Part shown: positions 1 through 7,912 of the stretch, one piece after another
How the letters are laid out: each line of letters starts with the position of its first letter
How positions within the stretch are numbered: the first letter of the stretch is position 1
DNA from: an uncultured Pelagibacteraceae bacterium
Lineage (GTDB): Bacteria; Pseudomonadota; Alphaproteobacteria; Pelagibacterales; Pelagibacteraceae
Assembly: GCA_902597865.1 (NCBI GenBank)
Contig: CACJZL010000007.1
Coordinates: forward strand, 1 to 40,840
Direction of reading: 5' to 3'
Length of the DNA stretch: 40,840 nucleotides
The notes under the pieces: generated by a model
The model's input: the letters and a program-made list of their open reading frames with translations, nothing else
What the model was told of the DNA's origin: nothing
Database searches by the model: none
Translations under genes and position numbers: made by a program

Positions 1-262
1 CATAGCCACAAAACCCTGAAGATAAAACTATACCACCGATAAGACCGGGAAAGCCTGATTTCTTAAATACATGAAAAACATTTTTTTTATAAGTAATGAG
101 TAAAAAAATTGATACAACTAAAATAAAAAAAAAAGATCTCCAAAAAAGTATCTGCCATAATGTGGCGCCCTCGAAAGATTTTACAATCATTCCTCCAAAA
201 CTTAAACTAGTGGCACCAAAAAAAACTAAAAGTGGACCCGGTAATCTTGTTATAAAATTCAT
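1..262 (-). CDS. DMT (EamA) family transporter, N-terminal part
   Basis: The first 87 residues of an integral inner-membrane protein that runs off the left edge of the window. Three hydrophobic segments are visible (about residues 9-27, 36-57 and 70-87), and the stretch WQILFWRSFF between the first two is typical of the start of EamA/DMT drug-metabolite transporters. The ATG at 262 overlaps the pxpC stop codon as ATGA, so it is translationally coupled to pxpB-pxpC and may export or import something linked to 5-oxoproline or glutamate; that link is inference. The substrate cannot be read from the sequence. Confidence 0.75.
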   Translation of the reverse strand, partial: MNFITRLPGPLLVFFGATSLSFGGMIVKSFEGATLWQILFWRSFFFILVVSIFLLITYKKNVFHVFKKSGFPGLIGGIVLSSGFCGY

Positions 263-1206
263 CTTATTTTATTAATTATATTCTTAGTTTCCATAGTATA
301 AATTTTGTATAAATTTTCTGCCTCTGTAAGATTTACAATTTTAAATTTGATTTTTTCTCCAGGTGGGCATTGTGCTAACTTGTCATAATCTGCACTTATT
401 ACAACAGCAATTTTTGGATAACCACCTATTGTTCCATGATCTGAAAGCATTACTATGGGGTCTCCGTCAGCTGGAACTTGTATTACTCCTTTTCCTAATC
501 CTTCAGACTTGATGTTTGTTTTCTTTAAATTCTTAATTTTAGGTCCACTTAATCTCATTCCCATCCTATCGGTAAGTTTTGAAACAATAAAATCTTTACT
601 TGTGAAATCTTTGATTGAGTCTTCTGAGAAGTAATCAAAGTTTGTACCTTTTATCACTCTTATAAATTCTATTTTTGAGTTTAAGTATTCTAAACTTTTT
701 TCAATTAAGCTTTCAGAAGCATTTAAAATTATTGTTTGTCCAATTTCTATTTTTTTTCCATCATTAGGACCTACTTCAGCTCTAACAGTTGTCGAATAAC
801 TATTACAAAATTTATTAATCTGAAAACCACCTTTTACCGAAAGGTAGCCATAGACTGACTTTTCAGTTGATATAATATCAAGACAGTCTTTATCATTTAG
901 ATTGTAAGTTCTATAACATTCACCTTTTATTTCAGAGGTGTCTTTTTTAATTATCTTAAAATTAACATTACCTGTGATTACAATAGAAGTTTGACTTCCA
1001 GAAAATTTGAGTAAGGGTCCTTGGTATGCAAACTCTAATACTGCAACATCTTCTTTATTAGTAATTAATGAGTTAGCAATTAGAAAATTCCTTTTGTCTA
1101 TTGCTCCACTAAATGGAAGGCCTACATGATATAAGTTATCTCTTCCTAAATCTTGAAAAGTGGTATTTATACCAGGTCTTAATACTTTAAAACTATTTTT
1201 TCTCAT
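259..1206 (-). CDS. pxpC: 5-oxoprolinase subunit C (PxpC/KipA, biotin-dependent carboxylase-like fold)
   Basis: Subunit of the ATP-dependent, prokaryotic 5-oxoprolinase PxpABC, which opens 5-oxo-L-proline to L-glutamate in the cytoplasm. The 315-residue protein has the usual family length. Family landmarks are the N-terminal VLRPGINTTFQDLGR (residues 9-23), GLPFSGAIDKRNFLIAN (29-45), the DRMGMRLSGP stretch around 213-222, and the GVIQVPADGDPIVMLSDHGT region near 240-259 followed by GGYPKIA. Its start overlaps the end of pxpB by 14 bases, and its stop overlaps the following DMT transporter start (ATGA), so the three genes form one transcript. Older annotation calls this family allophanate hydrolase subunit 2; the presence of pxpA next door favours the oxoprolinase role. 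Confidence 0.93.
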   Translation of the reverse strand: MRKNSFKVLRPGINTTFQDLGRDNLYHVGLPFSGAIDKRNFLIANSLITNKEDVAVLEFAYQGPLLKFSGSQTSIVITGNVNFKIIKKDTSEIKGECYRTYNLNDKDCLDIISTEKSVYGYLSVKGGFQINKFCNSYSTTVRAEVGPNDGKKIEIGQTIILNASESLIEKSLEYLNSKIEFIRVIKGTNFDYFSEDSIKDFTSKDFIVSKLTDRMGMRLSGPKIKNLKKTNIKSEGLGKGVIQVPADGDPIVMLSDHGTIGGYPKIAVVISADYDKLAQCPPGEKIKFKIVNLTEAENLYKIYTMETKNIINKIR

Positions 1207-1870
1207 TAAATTTTGAATATTCCTTTTTTGAAATTTCGAAGAACTCTACTTCATCACCTGGATCGATTAATGTTAATTTAGTTGGATCTTTAGTAAAAAC
1301 TTTTTTAGGTGAATTACCAATAATATTCCACCCACCTGGACTTTCAAAAGTATAGATATTACAGAATTGTTCCGTAATACCTACTGAGCCCTTAGGAACT
1401 TTAACCCTTGGAGTTTCAAGCCTATCTAATCTGATTTTTTCTTTAATATCACCAAGGAAAGGCATGCCAGCAATAAATCCCGTCATATAACAAAAATATT
1501 TTTGAGATATTAATTGCTTGACTATCTCTTTTTTTCCTAAGCCCACTTTTTTTTCAACCCTTTCTAAGTCAAGTGCAAACTCATCGTCAAAACACACCGG
1601 TATCTTTACTATTTTTGTTTTAGCTGCTTCAAAATTTGAAATATCAAGATTTTCTACAGTATCTTTTATTTTTTTATAATTGGTAAGTTCTAAATCAAAA
1701 TAAATTATTAATTTATTATACGAAGGTGCAATGTTTTTTATGCCAGTAATATTTTTTTCTCTTAAATCATTAAAATAATTTATTACTTTAAGATTAGTTT
1801 CTTTGTTTACAGTATCGCCAAAATCACAATATAAAGCTGCGTCGCCAAGATTGTATATATTTTTGATCAT
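1193..1870 (-). CDS. pxpB: 5-oxoprolinase subunit B (PxpB/KipI)
   Basis: Partner subunit of PxpC in the 5-oxoprolinase complex. The 225-residue protein shows the family order: an N-terminal YNLGDAALYCDFGD segment, the GFIAGMPFLGDI loop near residues 131-142, the TPRVKVPKGSVGI stretch, and SPGGWNIIGNSP near 177-188. The loop is usually GFxPGFxYL, so GFIAGMPFL is a mild variant. The gene is divergent from pxpA with only 27 bases between the two start codons. No clear Shine-Dalgarno sequence precedes the ATG at 1870, so the mRNA may be leaderless or nearly so. Function is known from the family; operon membership is read directly. Confidence 0.92.
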   Translation of the reverse strand: MIKNIYNLGDAALYCDFGDTVNKETNLKVINYFNDLREKNITGIKNIAPSYNKLIIYFDLELTNYKKIKDTVENLDISNFEAAKTKIVKIPVCFDDEFALDLERVEKKVGLGKKEIVKQLISQKYFCYMTGFIAGMPFLGDIKEKIRLDRLETPRVKVPKGSVGITEQFCNIYTFESPGGWNIIGNSPKKVFTKDPTKLTLIDPGDEVEFFEISKKEYSKFNEKK

Positions 1871-1897
1871 GCCATGTTATACTTTAACTCATAAATT
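1871..1897. promoter_or_regulatory. Divergent pxpB / pxpA intergenic region with back-to-back -10-like boxes
   Basis: Only 27 bases separate the two start codons. The heptamer GTTATAC (1877-1883) gives TATACT (1878-1883) on the plus strand and TATAAC (1882-1877) on the minus strand, so one palindromic element could serve as the -10 box for both directions. No good -35 box sits at standard spacing on either side and no ribosome binding site is visible for either gene. If these boxes are used, pxpB would start almost at its ATG. The promoter call is inference. Confidence 0.3.
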
Positions 1898-2671
1898 ATG
1901 GAAATTAATATTAATTGTGATTTAGGTGAAAAATCCAAACACCACTCTAATAAATATGATCCTGAACTATTAGGTATAGTCAATTCTGCAAATATTGCTT
2001 GCGGTTATCATGCGGGAGATGAAGATACTATGAGAGAAACTATAAAAATATCAAAAAAAAATGGTGTAAGTATTGGAGCGCACCCATCATTTAATGACCC
2101 TGAAAATTTTGGAAGAAAAAGAATTAATCTTTCATCAGCTGAAATAGAGAAACTTATTCAAGATCAATACAATATACTTCAAGCCATTGCTCAACAAAAC
2201 GAAGTCAGTGTATCTCATATTAAGCCTCATGGTGCATTAAATAATATGGCATGTGAGGATATTGAGTTGGCAACCGTTATTGCAAAAACGATATACAAAA
2301 TTAATAAAGATTTAATTTATTTAGTGCCAACTGGTTCCAAAATGGAGGTATCTGCAAAAAAATTGGGGATGAAGGTGGCTTGTGAAATTTTTGCAGATAG
2401 AAATTACGAAGATGACGGAAACTTAGTTTCAAGAAAAAAAAGCAATGCTCTAATAACAGACCCAATTAAAGCGCAAGAACATGTTTTAATGATGGTAAAA
2501 AACCAAGCGTTAAATTGTCTCTCTGGTAAACAAATTCCTTGTGAAATTGACTCAGTTTGTATACACGGTGATAATCTTTCATCTCTAGATACGGCATTAA
2601 AAGTTAAAGAAAATTTAAAAGAAAACAATCTAGATTTAAAGCCACTGGATGAATTAAAAAAATTTAAATGA
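1898..2671 (+). CDS. pxpA: 5-oxoprolinase subunit A (PxpA, LamB/YcsF family)
   Basis: Catalytic-side subunit of the PxpABC 5-oxoprolinase, a metal-binding (beta/alpha) barrel-like protein. The 257 residues match the usual family length of about 250. Landmarks are NCDLGE (6-11), NIACGYHAGD (32-41), GAHPSFND (60-67), HIKPHGALNNMA near 105-116, EIFADRNYEDDGNLVSRK near 163-180 and CIHGDN near 221-226. It lies on the opposite strand from pxpB and pxpC, which is an unusual split of what is normally one operon. Its stop codon overlaps the ATG of the TPR gene (ATGA), so those two are co-translated. Confidence 0.94.
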   Translation: MEININCDLGEKSKHHSNKYDPELLGIVNSANIACGYHAGDEDTMRETIKISKKNGVSIGAHPSFNDPENFGRKRINLSSAEIEKLIQDQYNILQAIAQQNEVSVSHIKPHGALNNMACEDIELATVIAKTIYKINKDLIYLVPTGSKMEVSAKKLGMKVACEIFADRNYEDDGNLVSRKKSNALITDPIKAQEHVLMMVKNQALNCLSGKQIPCEIDSVCIHGDNLSSLDTALKVKENLKENNLDLKPLDELKKFK

Positions 2672-3168
2672 TGTATAAAAAAATTTTAATTGTTCTATTA
2701 TTTGTTTTAATTACTAACCCTGTTTTTTCAGCAGGAAGTAGTGGAGGTAGTAGTGGTGGGGATGCAAAACCAGTAACCCAATACGAAATTGCGTTGAAGA
2801 TGATAAACAAAGCGAAAAAATTTGAAAAGAAAAATAAAACAGACAAAGCGCAAAAACATTACAAAAAAGCTATTGGATACTTATTAAAACATAATAAAAA
2901 ATTTCCGGCAGACACTGACACACTAAATTATTTAGGCTTCACTCATAGAAAAGTTGGTGATTACGAAAATGCAGAAATCTATTATTCGATGGGGCTTGAA
3001 TTGGATCCTAAGCATGTAGGTATTAACGAATACATGGGAGAATTATTTGTGGTCACTAATAGACTAGATAAAGCTAGAGAAAGACTTGCCGTTTTAGAAG
3101 ATTGTAATTGCAAAGAATATAAAGAACTCAAATTAGTGATTGAAGGCAAAAAAGAGTCTAAGTATTAA
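2668..3168 (+). CDS. Secreted TPR-repeat protein with a Gly/Ser-rich N-terminus
   Basis: A 166-residue protein with a typical signal peptide (about residues 1-22, ending VFSA), then a Gly/Ser tract (GSSGGSSGGD), then tetratricopeptide repeats. Two clear TPR units cover about residues 64-130, including LNYLGFTHRKVGDYENAEIYY and GINEYMGELFVVTNRLDKA. The C-terminal part has a CNC motif (VLEDCNCKEYKEL). It is probably periplasmic and acts in protein-protein contacts; no partner is known. The ATG overlaps the pxpA stop (ATGA); a second in-frame ATG follows immediately at 2671. Its 3' end overlaps that of dctM, which converges on it. Function is not recognised beyond the TPR fold. Confidence 0.8.
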   Translation: MMYKKILIVLLFVLITNPVFSAGSSGGSSGGDAKPVTQYEIALKMINKAKKFEKKNKTDKAQKHYKKAIGYLLKHNKKFPADTDTLNYLGFTHRKVGDYENAEIYYSMGLELDPKHVGINEYMGELFVVTNRLDKARERLAVLEDCNCKEYKELKLVIEGKKESKY

Positions 3169-4475
3169 TTGATATTCTGTATCATTTTCTCAGGGAGCCA
3201 TAAAGCTATTTCAGGAAATATAATAATTATAATTGTTGCTAAGACCATTAAAAGAAAAAGTGGAAAAGCACTTCTTGCTATATAACCCATATCTTTTTCT
3301 GCCATTCCCTGTAAAACAAACAAATTAAATCCGACTGGAGGAGTTATTTGTGCCATCTCAACTACAACAACTAAGAATATACCGAACCAAATCATATCAA
3401 AACCAGCTTGTCTAATCATAGGCTCAATTATTGCCATTGTTAAAACTACTGCAGATATTCCGTCTAAAAACATTCCAAGAATTATATAAAAAATCATCAA
3501 AACAATAATTAGTATGTAAGGTGAGAGCTGCATTGTATCTATCCAAATTGCTAAATTTCTCGGTAATCCAGTAAAGCCCATTGCTAGTGAAAGAAAAGTT
3601 GATCCAGCAAGAATAAATCCAATCATACAAGAGGTTTTGGTTGCTCCTAATAAGGACCTCTTAAATGAATCCACTGTTAAACTTTTTTGAAAAAAAGATA
3701 ATATTAATGCTCCAACTACCCCTAGTGAAGCTGCTTCTGTTGCAGTGGCTATGCCTGAATAAATAGATCCAATTACAGATACAATTAACAATATTACTGG
3801 AATTAATTTGCCTGATTTTTTTATTTTTTCAATTAAAGGTATTTCTTCCGTCAAAACAGGCATTTTATTTTTATTCATCAATGACCAAATAACAACGTAA
3901 GTCATAAAAATAATAGCAATCATTATTCCAGGGAAAATTCCCGCAATAAAAAGCTTAGCAATAGACTCTTGAACTGTTACGCCGTAAATTATTAAAATTA
4001 TAGATGGTGGTATCAACAAACCTAAAGTTCCAGATCCAGCTAAACTTCCAAGTAATATTTTTTCTGGATAATTTCTTTTACGAAGTTCAGGAATTGACAT
4101 TTTTCCTACAGTTGCAACTGTTGCTGCAGAGGAACCTGAAATGGCTGCAAAAATTGCACAGCCAACAACATTCACATGAATAAGTCCTCCTGGAAGCTTT
4201 TGCATCCATGGAGAAAGCCCTTCAAAGAGGTTTTCGGATAATTTAGTTCTAAATAAAATTTCACCCATCCAAACAAACAAGGGAAGTGCAGTAAGAGTCC
4301 ATGAAGATGACATTCCCCAAATTGTTGTTGCCATTGCATCACCAACCGGTCTTGATGTGAATAGTTCCATTGCAATGGCTGAGACACCAATCATACTTAG
4401 AGCAACCCATACACCACTACTTAAGAACAATAATAAAACAGTAATAAAAAAAATTGCTAATATAATTTCAGTCAT
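3165..4475 (-). CDS. dctM: TRAP transporter large permease subunit DctM
   Basis: The large inner-membrane subunit of a tripartite ATP-independent periplasmic (TRAP) transporter, which uses an ion gradient to move a carboxylate-containing substrate delivered by DctP. The 436-residue protein is almost wholly hydrophobic with about 12 membrane segments. DctM landmarks include the SGSSAATVATVGKMSIPELRKR region and the AGSGTLGLLIPPSIILIIYG stretch, plus ITPPVGFNLFVLQG near the C-terminus. I chose the ATG at 4475 (MTEIILAIFF) rather than an upstream in-frame start at 4532, because it gives the usual 8-base overlap with the end of dctQ and a normal DctM N-terminus. Confidence 0.93.
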   Translation of the reverse strand: MTEIILAIFFITVLLLFLSSGVWVALSMIGVSAIAMELFTSRPVGDAMATTIWGMSSSWTLTALPLFVWMGEILFRTKLSENLFEGLSPWMQKLPGGLIHVNVVGCAIFAAISGSSAATVATVGKMSIPELRKRNYPEKILLGSLAGSGTLGLLIPPSIILIIYGVTVQESIAKLFIAGIFPGIMIAIIFMTYVVIWSLMNKNKMPVLTEEIPLIEKIKKSGKLIPVILLIVSVIGSIYSGIATATEAASLGVVGALILSFFQKSLTVDSFKRSLLGATKTSCMIGFILAGSTFLSLAMGFTGLPRNLAIWIDTMQLSPYILIIVLMIFYIILGMFLDGISAVVLTMAIIEPMIRQAGFDMIWFGIFLVVVVEMAQITPPVGFNLFVLQGMAEKDMGYIARSAFPLFLLMVLATIIIIIFPEIALWLPEKMIQNIN

Positions 4476-4950
4476 TTTTAAAAGCTTTAAAAAGGTGGTG
4501 TAAAATACATACAAAGAAGATAAAAGATCCAAAGGCTAAACTTGTCTGTGGTATCCAAATTAAAATTTCATCAGCCCCTTCGCTTCTCTCCTGAAATTTA
4601 TAAGAAATTAATAACATCTTACTGAAATAGAAAAAAAGGAATCCAGAAAAAATTGAGGAAATGGACAAACACCAAAGCTCAAATATTTTTTTTAGTCTGC
4701 TACCCATTTTTTCTAAAAATAAAGTAATCCTTATGTGGCCACCCTCTGAAAATGTGTAAGCAAGTGCAAAAAAGGTTGAAGCAGCCATACAATATCCTGA
4801 ATACTCTGACAAACCTCTTATGTAAAAATCAAAAATTCGAGACGATATTCCAATTAAAATAAAAACTGCAACAAGTATGAGAAATATAGCTGCTAATATA
4901 CCTGAAAATTTATAAACTCGGTGAAGGAAGTTTTCTATTTTGATTAACAT
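4468..4950 (-). CDS. dctQ: TRAP transporter small permease subunit DctQ
   Basis: Small membrane subunit that pairs with DctM in the TRAP permease. The 160 residues include four hydrophobic segments (about 18-37, 49-67, 89-110, 130-152) and the family stretch near residues 42-70 (IRGLSEYSGYCMAASTFFAL), followed by the conserved GGHIRI. The gene sits between dctP and dctM in the normal P-Q-M order. A hairpin lies in the 45-base gap separating it from dctP, which probably lowers dctQM expression relative to the binding protein. Identification rests on topology, motif and neighbours. Confidence 0.9.
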   Translation of the reverse strand: MLIKIENFLHRVYKFSGILAAIFLILVAVFILIGISSRIFDFYIRGLSEYSGYCMAASTFFALAYTFSEGGHIRITLFLEKMGSRLKKIFELWCLSISSIFSGFLFFYFSKMLLISYKFQERSEGADEILIWIPQTSLAFGSFIFFVCILHHLFKAFKND

Positions 4951-4956
4951 AATTTA

Positions 4957-4985
4957 AAAAGGCCATCTTATATAGATGGCCTTTT
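4957..4985 (-). terminator. Intra-operon hairpin between dctP and dctQ
   Basis: A perfect 11-bp inverted repeat: AAAAGGCCATC (4957-4967), loop TTATATA (4968-4974), GATGGCCTTTT (4975-4985). On the minus strand the stem is followed by a short T-run, so it resembles an intrinsic terminator. It lies after the dctP stop and before the dctQ start. The likely role is partial termination or protection of the dctP mRNA 3' end, giving more binding protein than permease; that role is inference. Confidence 0.7.
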
Positions 4986-4995
4986 ATTTAAATTA

Positions 4996-5964
4996 TTAAT
5001 ATTTTGATAAAACAGTTTGTCCTCTTGAACCAGCTTTGCTAGCCCATTCTTTAGACATTGTTTGACCGACTTTCTCAAAATGAGATTTTAAAGCAGCATT
5101 AACTTTACCAACATTCATGCCAGCATCAGCTAAAGCTTTTTTGTCATTTTTATTTCCCATTTTAGAAAGCTGCCAACCTTTTCTCTCAGCAACTGCTGCT
5201 TCTTTCATGATTAAATCTTGAGTCGCTTTATCTAACTTATTCCACGCCTCTTTATTAGCTATAATCATGTTTTTTGGAAACCATGCAGCAATGTCGTAAA
5301 AATATTTTACTCCATTTTCCCAAATTTTTTTGTTCTTACCAGTTGTTGGAGAGGTAATCATACTTTCAACAGCTCCTGTTGAAAATGCTTGAGATATCTC
5401 AGCAGCCTCAATTTTAGTTGGAGCCATTCCAGTTAACTCTGCAATTCTTACAGTTGCACTGTTATAAGCTCTAAATTTTAAACCTTTAAGATCTGCTACA
5501 CTATTAATTTCTTTTTTAGAGTACAAACCTTGAGCTGGCCATGGAACTGCATATAAAAATACAAGTCCTTTTTTATCTAAACTTTTTGCAATTTCAGCTT
5601 TTGAAGCCTTGTAAAGTTTCATAGCATCACCATACGAGGTCGCTAAAAATGGAAGTGAGTCGATTTCTAGTAATGGATCTTCTTTACCTAAAGCTGACAT
5701 AAATCTTTCTCCAATTGGAGCCTGACCAGTTCTAACAGCTCTAAAAATTTCTCCCCCTTTAAATAGAGAACCACCCGGATGAGTAACTATAGTGAGTTTG
5801 CCTTTACTTTTTTTTGTCACATTATTTGCAAATTCAGTTGCGTTTGCTGAATGGAAGTTTCCAGCACCATAAGCCAGAGCCATATCCCATTTTTCAGCAG
5901 CATTTGAATGTGTAAATACAAGTAGGGCAACAAAAATTGATAAAATATATTTAAATATTTTCAT
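4996..5964 (-). CDS. dctP: TRAP transporter substrate-binding protein DctP
   Basis: Periplasmic binding protein that hands substrate to the DctQM permease. The 322 residues begin with a signal peptide (MKIFKYILSIFVALLVFTHS, cleavage probably after NAA near residue 23). DctP landmarks are HPGGSLFKGGEIFRAVRTGQ near 62-81 and LKGLKFRAYNSAT near 138-150, where the family has the conserved arginine that contacts the substrate carboxylate, then the FSTGAVESMITSPTTG segment near 188-203. A strong ribosome binding site precedes the ATG. Closeness to pxpABC suggests a 5-oxoproline or related acid as ligand, which is inference; DctP-family proteins binding pyroglutamate are known from Bordetella. Confidence 0.93.
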   Translation of the reverse strand: MKIFKYILSIFVALLVFTHSNAAEKWDMALAYGAGNFHSANATEFANNVTKKSKGKLTIVTHPGGSLFKGGEIFRAVRTGQAPIGERFMSALGKEDPLLEIDSLPFLATSYGDAMKLYKASKAEIAKSLDKKGLVFLYAVPWPAQGLYSKKEINSVADLKGLKFRAYNSATVRIAELTGMAPTKIEAAEISQAFSTGAVESMITSPTTGKNKKIWENGVKYFYDIAAWFPKNMIIANKEAWNKLDKATQDLIMKEAAVAERKGWQLSKMGNKNDKKALADAGMNVGKVNAALKSHFEKVGQTMSKEWASKAGSRGQTVLSKY

Positions 5965-5979
5965 TTCTCCTCCTTAATT
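5965..5979 (-). promoter_or_regulatory. Strong ribosome binding site of dctP
   Basis: On the minus strand AAGGAGGAG (complement of 5967-5975) lies two bases before the ATG at 5964, with its GGAGG core about five bases away. It is one of the best Shine-Dalgarno matches in the window. Most neighbours have weak sites or none, so a high synthesis rate is expected, as is usual for an abundant binding protein. Confidence 0.75.
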
Positions 5980-6079
5980 TATTAAAAACCTATTTGATTA
6001 TGTCTAAATCTTTAAATCAATAAAAATTTTCACTACTTTTAATTGAATTATACAAAAAATTTTATATTATCAAGGAATC

Positions 6080-6691
6080 TTGATTGAACAATCTATCATA
6101 CTCTTACAAATTATCTTCATAGATATTATTCTTGCAGCAGATAACGCAATTATAATTGGACTAATAGCAGCTAACTTTGTTCCTAAACACAGAAAACAAA
6201 TTATATTGTGGGGTGTTGCAGGCGCTTTAGTTTTTAAAGTTATTTTTGCTGTATTTGCGACATACTTATTTAAGTTTTATTTTATTAAAATTTTAGGTGG
6301 TCTATTGTTAGTTTGGATTGTTAATGATTTAAGAAAAGATTTGTTTGAGATCAAAAAAATTAAATCTCCAACTAAGGTTTCAAAACAGCCCTCATACATA
6401 CAAAGTGTCTATAAAGTTCTTTTTGCAGATATAACAATCAGCTTCGATAATGTTATTGGGGTAGTTGGTGCTGCAAAAGGAAATTTTGGATTTATGGTTT
6501 TTGGTTTGGTTTTATCAGTCGTTTTGACAGGTGCTCTTGCAACTTACCTTGCAAACTACATTCAAAAACATTTATGGATCGCTTATGTAGGTTTGGCCTT
6601 TATTTTAATTGTAGCTATTCAACTAATAATTGGTGGTCTTGTTGATTTAGAAATACTAAAGGTAGCCGAAGATTTTAAAAAGTATTTCTAA
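6080..6691 (+). CDS. TerC family integral membrane protein (short, YjbE-like form)
   Basis: A 203-residue inner-membrane protein of the TerC/Alx superfamily. The two family signatures with acidic residues inside membrane helices are both present: DIILAADNAIIIGL (residues 15-28) and ADITISFDNVIGVVGAAKGN near 116-135. About six to seven hydrophobic segments are predicted. Members are implicated in manganese or other metal export at the membrane, but the substrate here is unknown. The start codon is TTG at 6080, supported by AAGGA at 6072-6076. A TTGAAT (6043-6048) / TATTAT (6065-6070) pair with 16-base spacing is a possible promoter, but it would place the transcript start very near the TTG. 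The gene converges on the next one with a 17-base overlap. Confidence 0.85.
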   Translation: MIEQSIILLQIIFIDIILAADNAIIIGLIAANFVPKHRKQIILWGVAGALVFKVIFAVFATYLFKFYFIKILGGLLLVWIVNDLRKDLFEIKKIKSPTKVSKQPSYIQSVYKVLFADITISFDNVIGVVGAAKGNFGFMVFGLVLSVVLTGALATYLANYIQKHLWIAYVGLAFILIVAIQLIIGGLVDLEILKVAEDFKKYF

Positions 6692-7853
6692 TTTTTTTTT
6701 CAGTAAATTCAGCTCTTAATATTGTAATCAATATAATTGCTATTAAAGGAATACAGATGATATTCATTAACTTCCAATTAGTTAAAACTAACAATATACC
6801 TGCAGATAAACTCCCTATTGCATGTACCGAATAAACTACAAAATCGTTTAAACCTTGAGCTTTAAACTTTTCGTGTTCTTTGTAAGTTGTTACCAGAAGA
6901 CTTGTCCCTGATATGAATAAAAAATTCCAGCCAAATCCAAGAAAAATAAGAGCAATTAAATAATTAAAAAAAGTTTGGTCAAGTAAACTTAAGAGTATTG
7001 TCACACTATAAAGTAGCAGGCCGACATACATAATTTTACTGTGTCCGAATTTCTTTATCAAATTTCCGGTTATTAGGGATGGTAAAAACATTGATGCAAC
7101 ATGCATCTGAATAACAAAACTGGTTTTATCTAATGACATATTTTCCATTACATGCATGCTTAATGGAGTAGCAGTCATCAAAAAAGTCATTATTGCATAT
7201 CCAAATGCACTTGCCACCATTGCTTGTAAAAATCTAGGTTGAGAAATTATTTCAAAATAGCCTCTACCAACAAAACTTATATCTTTTTTTTCGATTGTAT
7301 TGTTCTTGTAAAATAAAAAGAGAATAGCTGGCAGAAACATATACACCGCAAGGGATACATACGAGCCAACATATAACTGTTCTGATATAAAGTTTTTTGT
7401 AAAATTTGCTGTGCCTGGACCAATAAATGCAGAAACTATACCTCCTAAAAGAATTATTGAAATTGCTTTTGGTATTTTTTCTTTATCAACACTTTCAGCT
7501 GCAGCAAAACGATATTGATGAGTAAATGCCATTCCAACCCCAATGAAAAAATTTGCTATGCAAAACAAAACAAAATTCTGGGACATGACTGAATATGCGG
7601 CCAATAACGAAACTAAAGAATTAGAGATGGCTGCAAAAATAAAGCCAGCTTTTCTTCCTAATAAACTCATTGTTTTTGTGGCAACTATTGCTCCCAGTGC
7701 GATGCCAACAACAGATATTGACATTGGTAAAGTTGATAAAGATTTCAACGGGCTTATTTGTGATCCAATAATACCACTTAGAAAAACTGTTACTGGTGCA
7801 GCTGTAAAGCTAAAAATTTGACTAAAAAAAAGTACGAATAAGTTTCTGTTCAT
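6675..7853 (-). CDS. Major facilitator superfamily transporter
   Basis: A 392-residue inner-membrane protein with about 12 hydrophobic segments and the two-half layout of MFS permeases. The cytoplasmic loop between helices 2 and 3 carries LLGRKAGFIFA, matching MFS motif A (G-x-x-x-D/R-R/K-x-G-R/K). Helix 4-5 contains GVGMAFTHQYRFAAAESV. The length fits the MFS_1 group (about 400 residues). The substrate cannot be inferred. It is followed 59 bases upstream on the same strand by the GNAT-like gene, and its 3' end overlaps the TerC gene tail to tail. AAGGAT lies shortly upstream of the ATG and may be the ribosome binding site. Confidence 0.87.
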   Translation of the reverse strand: MNRNLFVLFFSQIFSFTAAPVTVFLSGIIGSQISPLKSLSTLPMSISVVGIALGAIVATKTMSLLGRKAGFIFAAISNSLVSLLAAYSVMSQNFVLFCIANFFIGVGMAFTHQYRFAAAESVDKEKIPKAISIILLGGIVSAFIGPGTANFTKNFISEQLYVGSYVSLAVYMFLPAILFLFYKNNTIEKKDISFVGRGYFEIISQPRFLQAMVASAFGYAIMTFLMTATPLSMHVMENMSLDKTSFVIQMHVASMFLPSLITGNLIKKFGHSKIMYVGLLLYSVTILLSLLDQTFFNYLIALIFLGFGWNFLFISGTSLLVTTYKEHEKFKAQGLNDFVVYSVHAIGSLSAGILLVLTNWKLMNIICIPLIAIILITILRAEFTEKKIRNTF

Positions 7854-7912
7854 TAGTTATATCCTTATTATAAGAATTAACTTATTAAGCGTATTGCATT
7901 TGAAAAAGAACT

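Noticed and set aside
4476..4532. Upstream in-frame start for dctM
   Set aside because: It would overlap dctQ by 65 bases; ATG 4475 gives the usual short overlap and family N-terminus.
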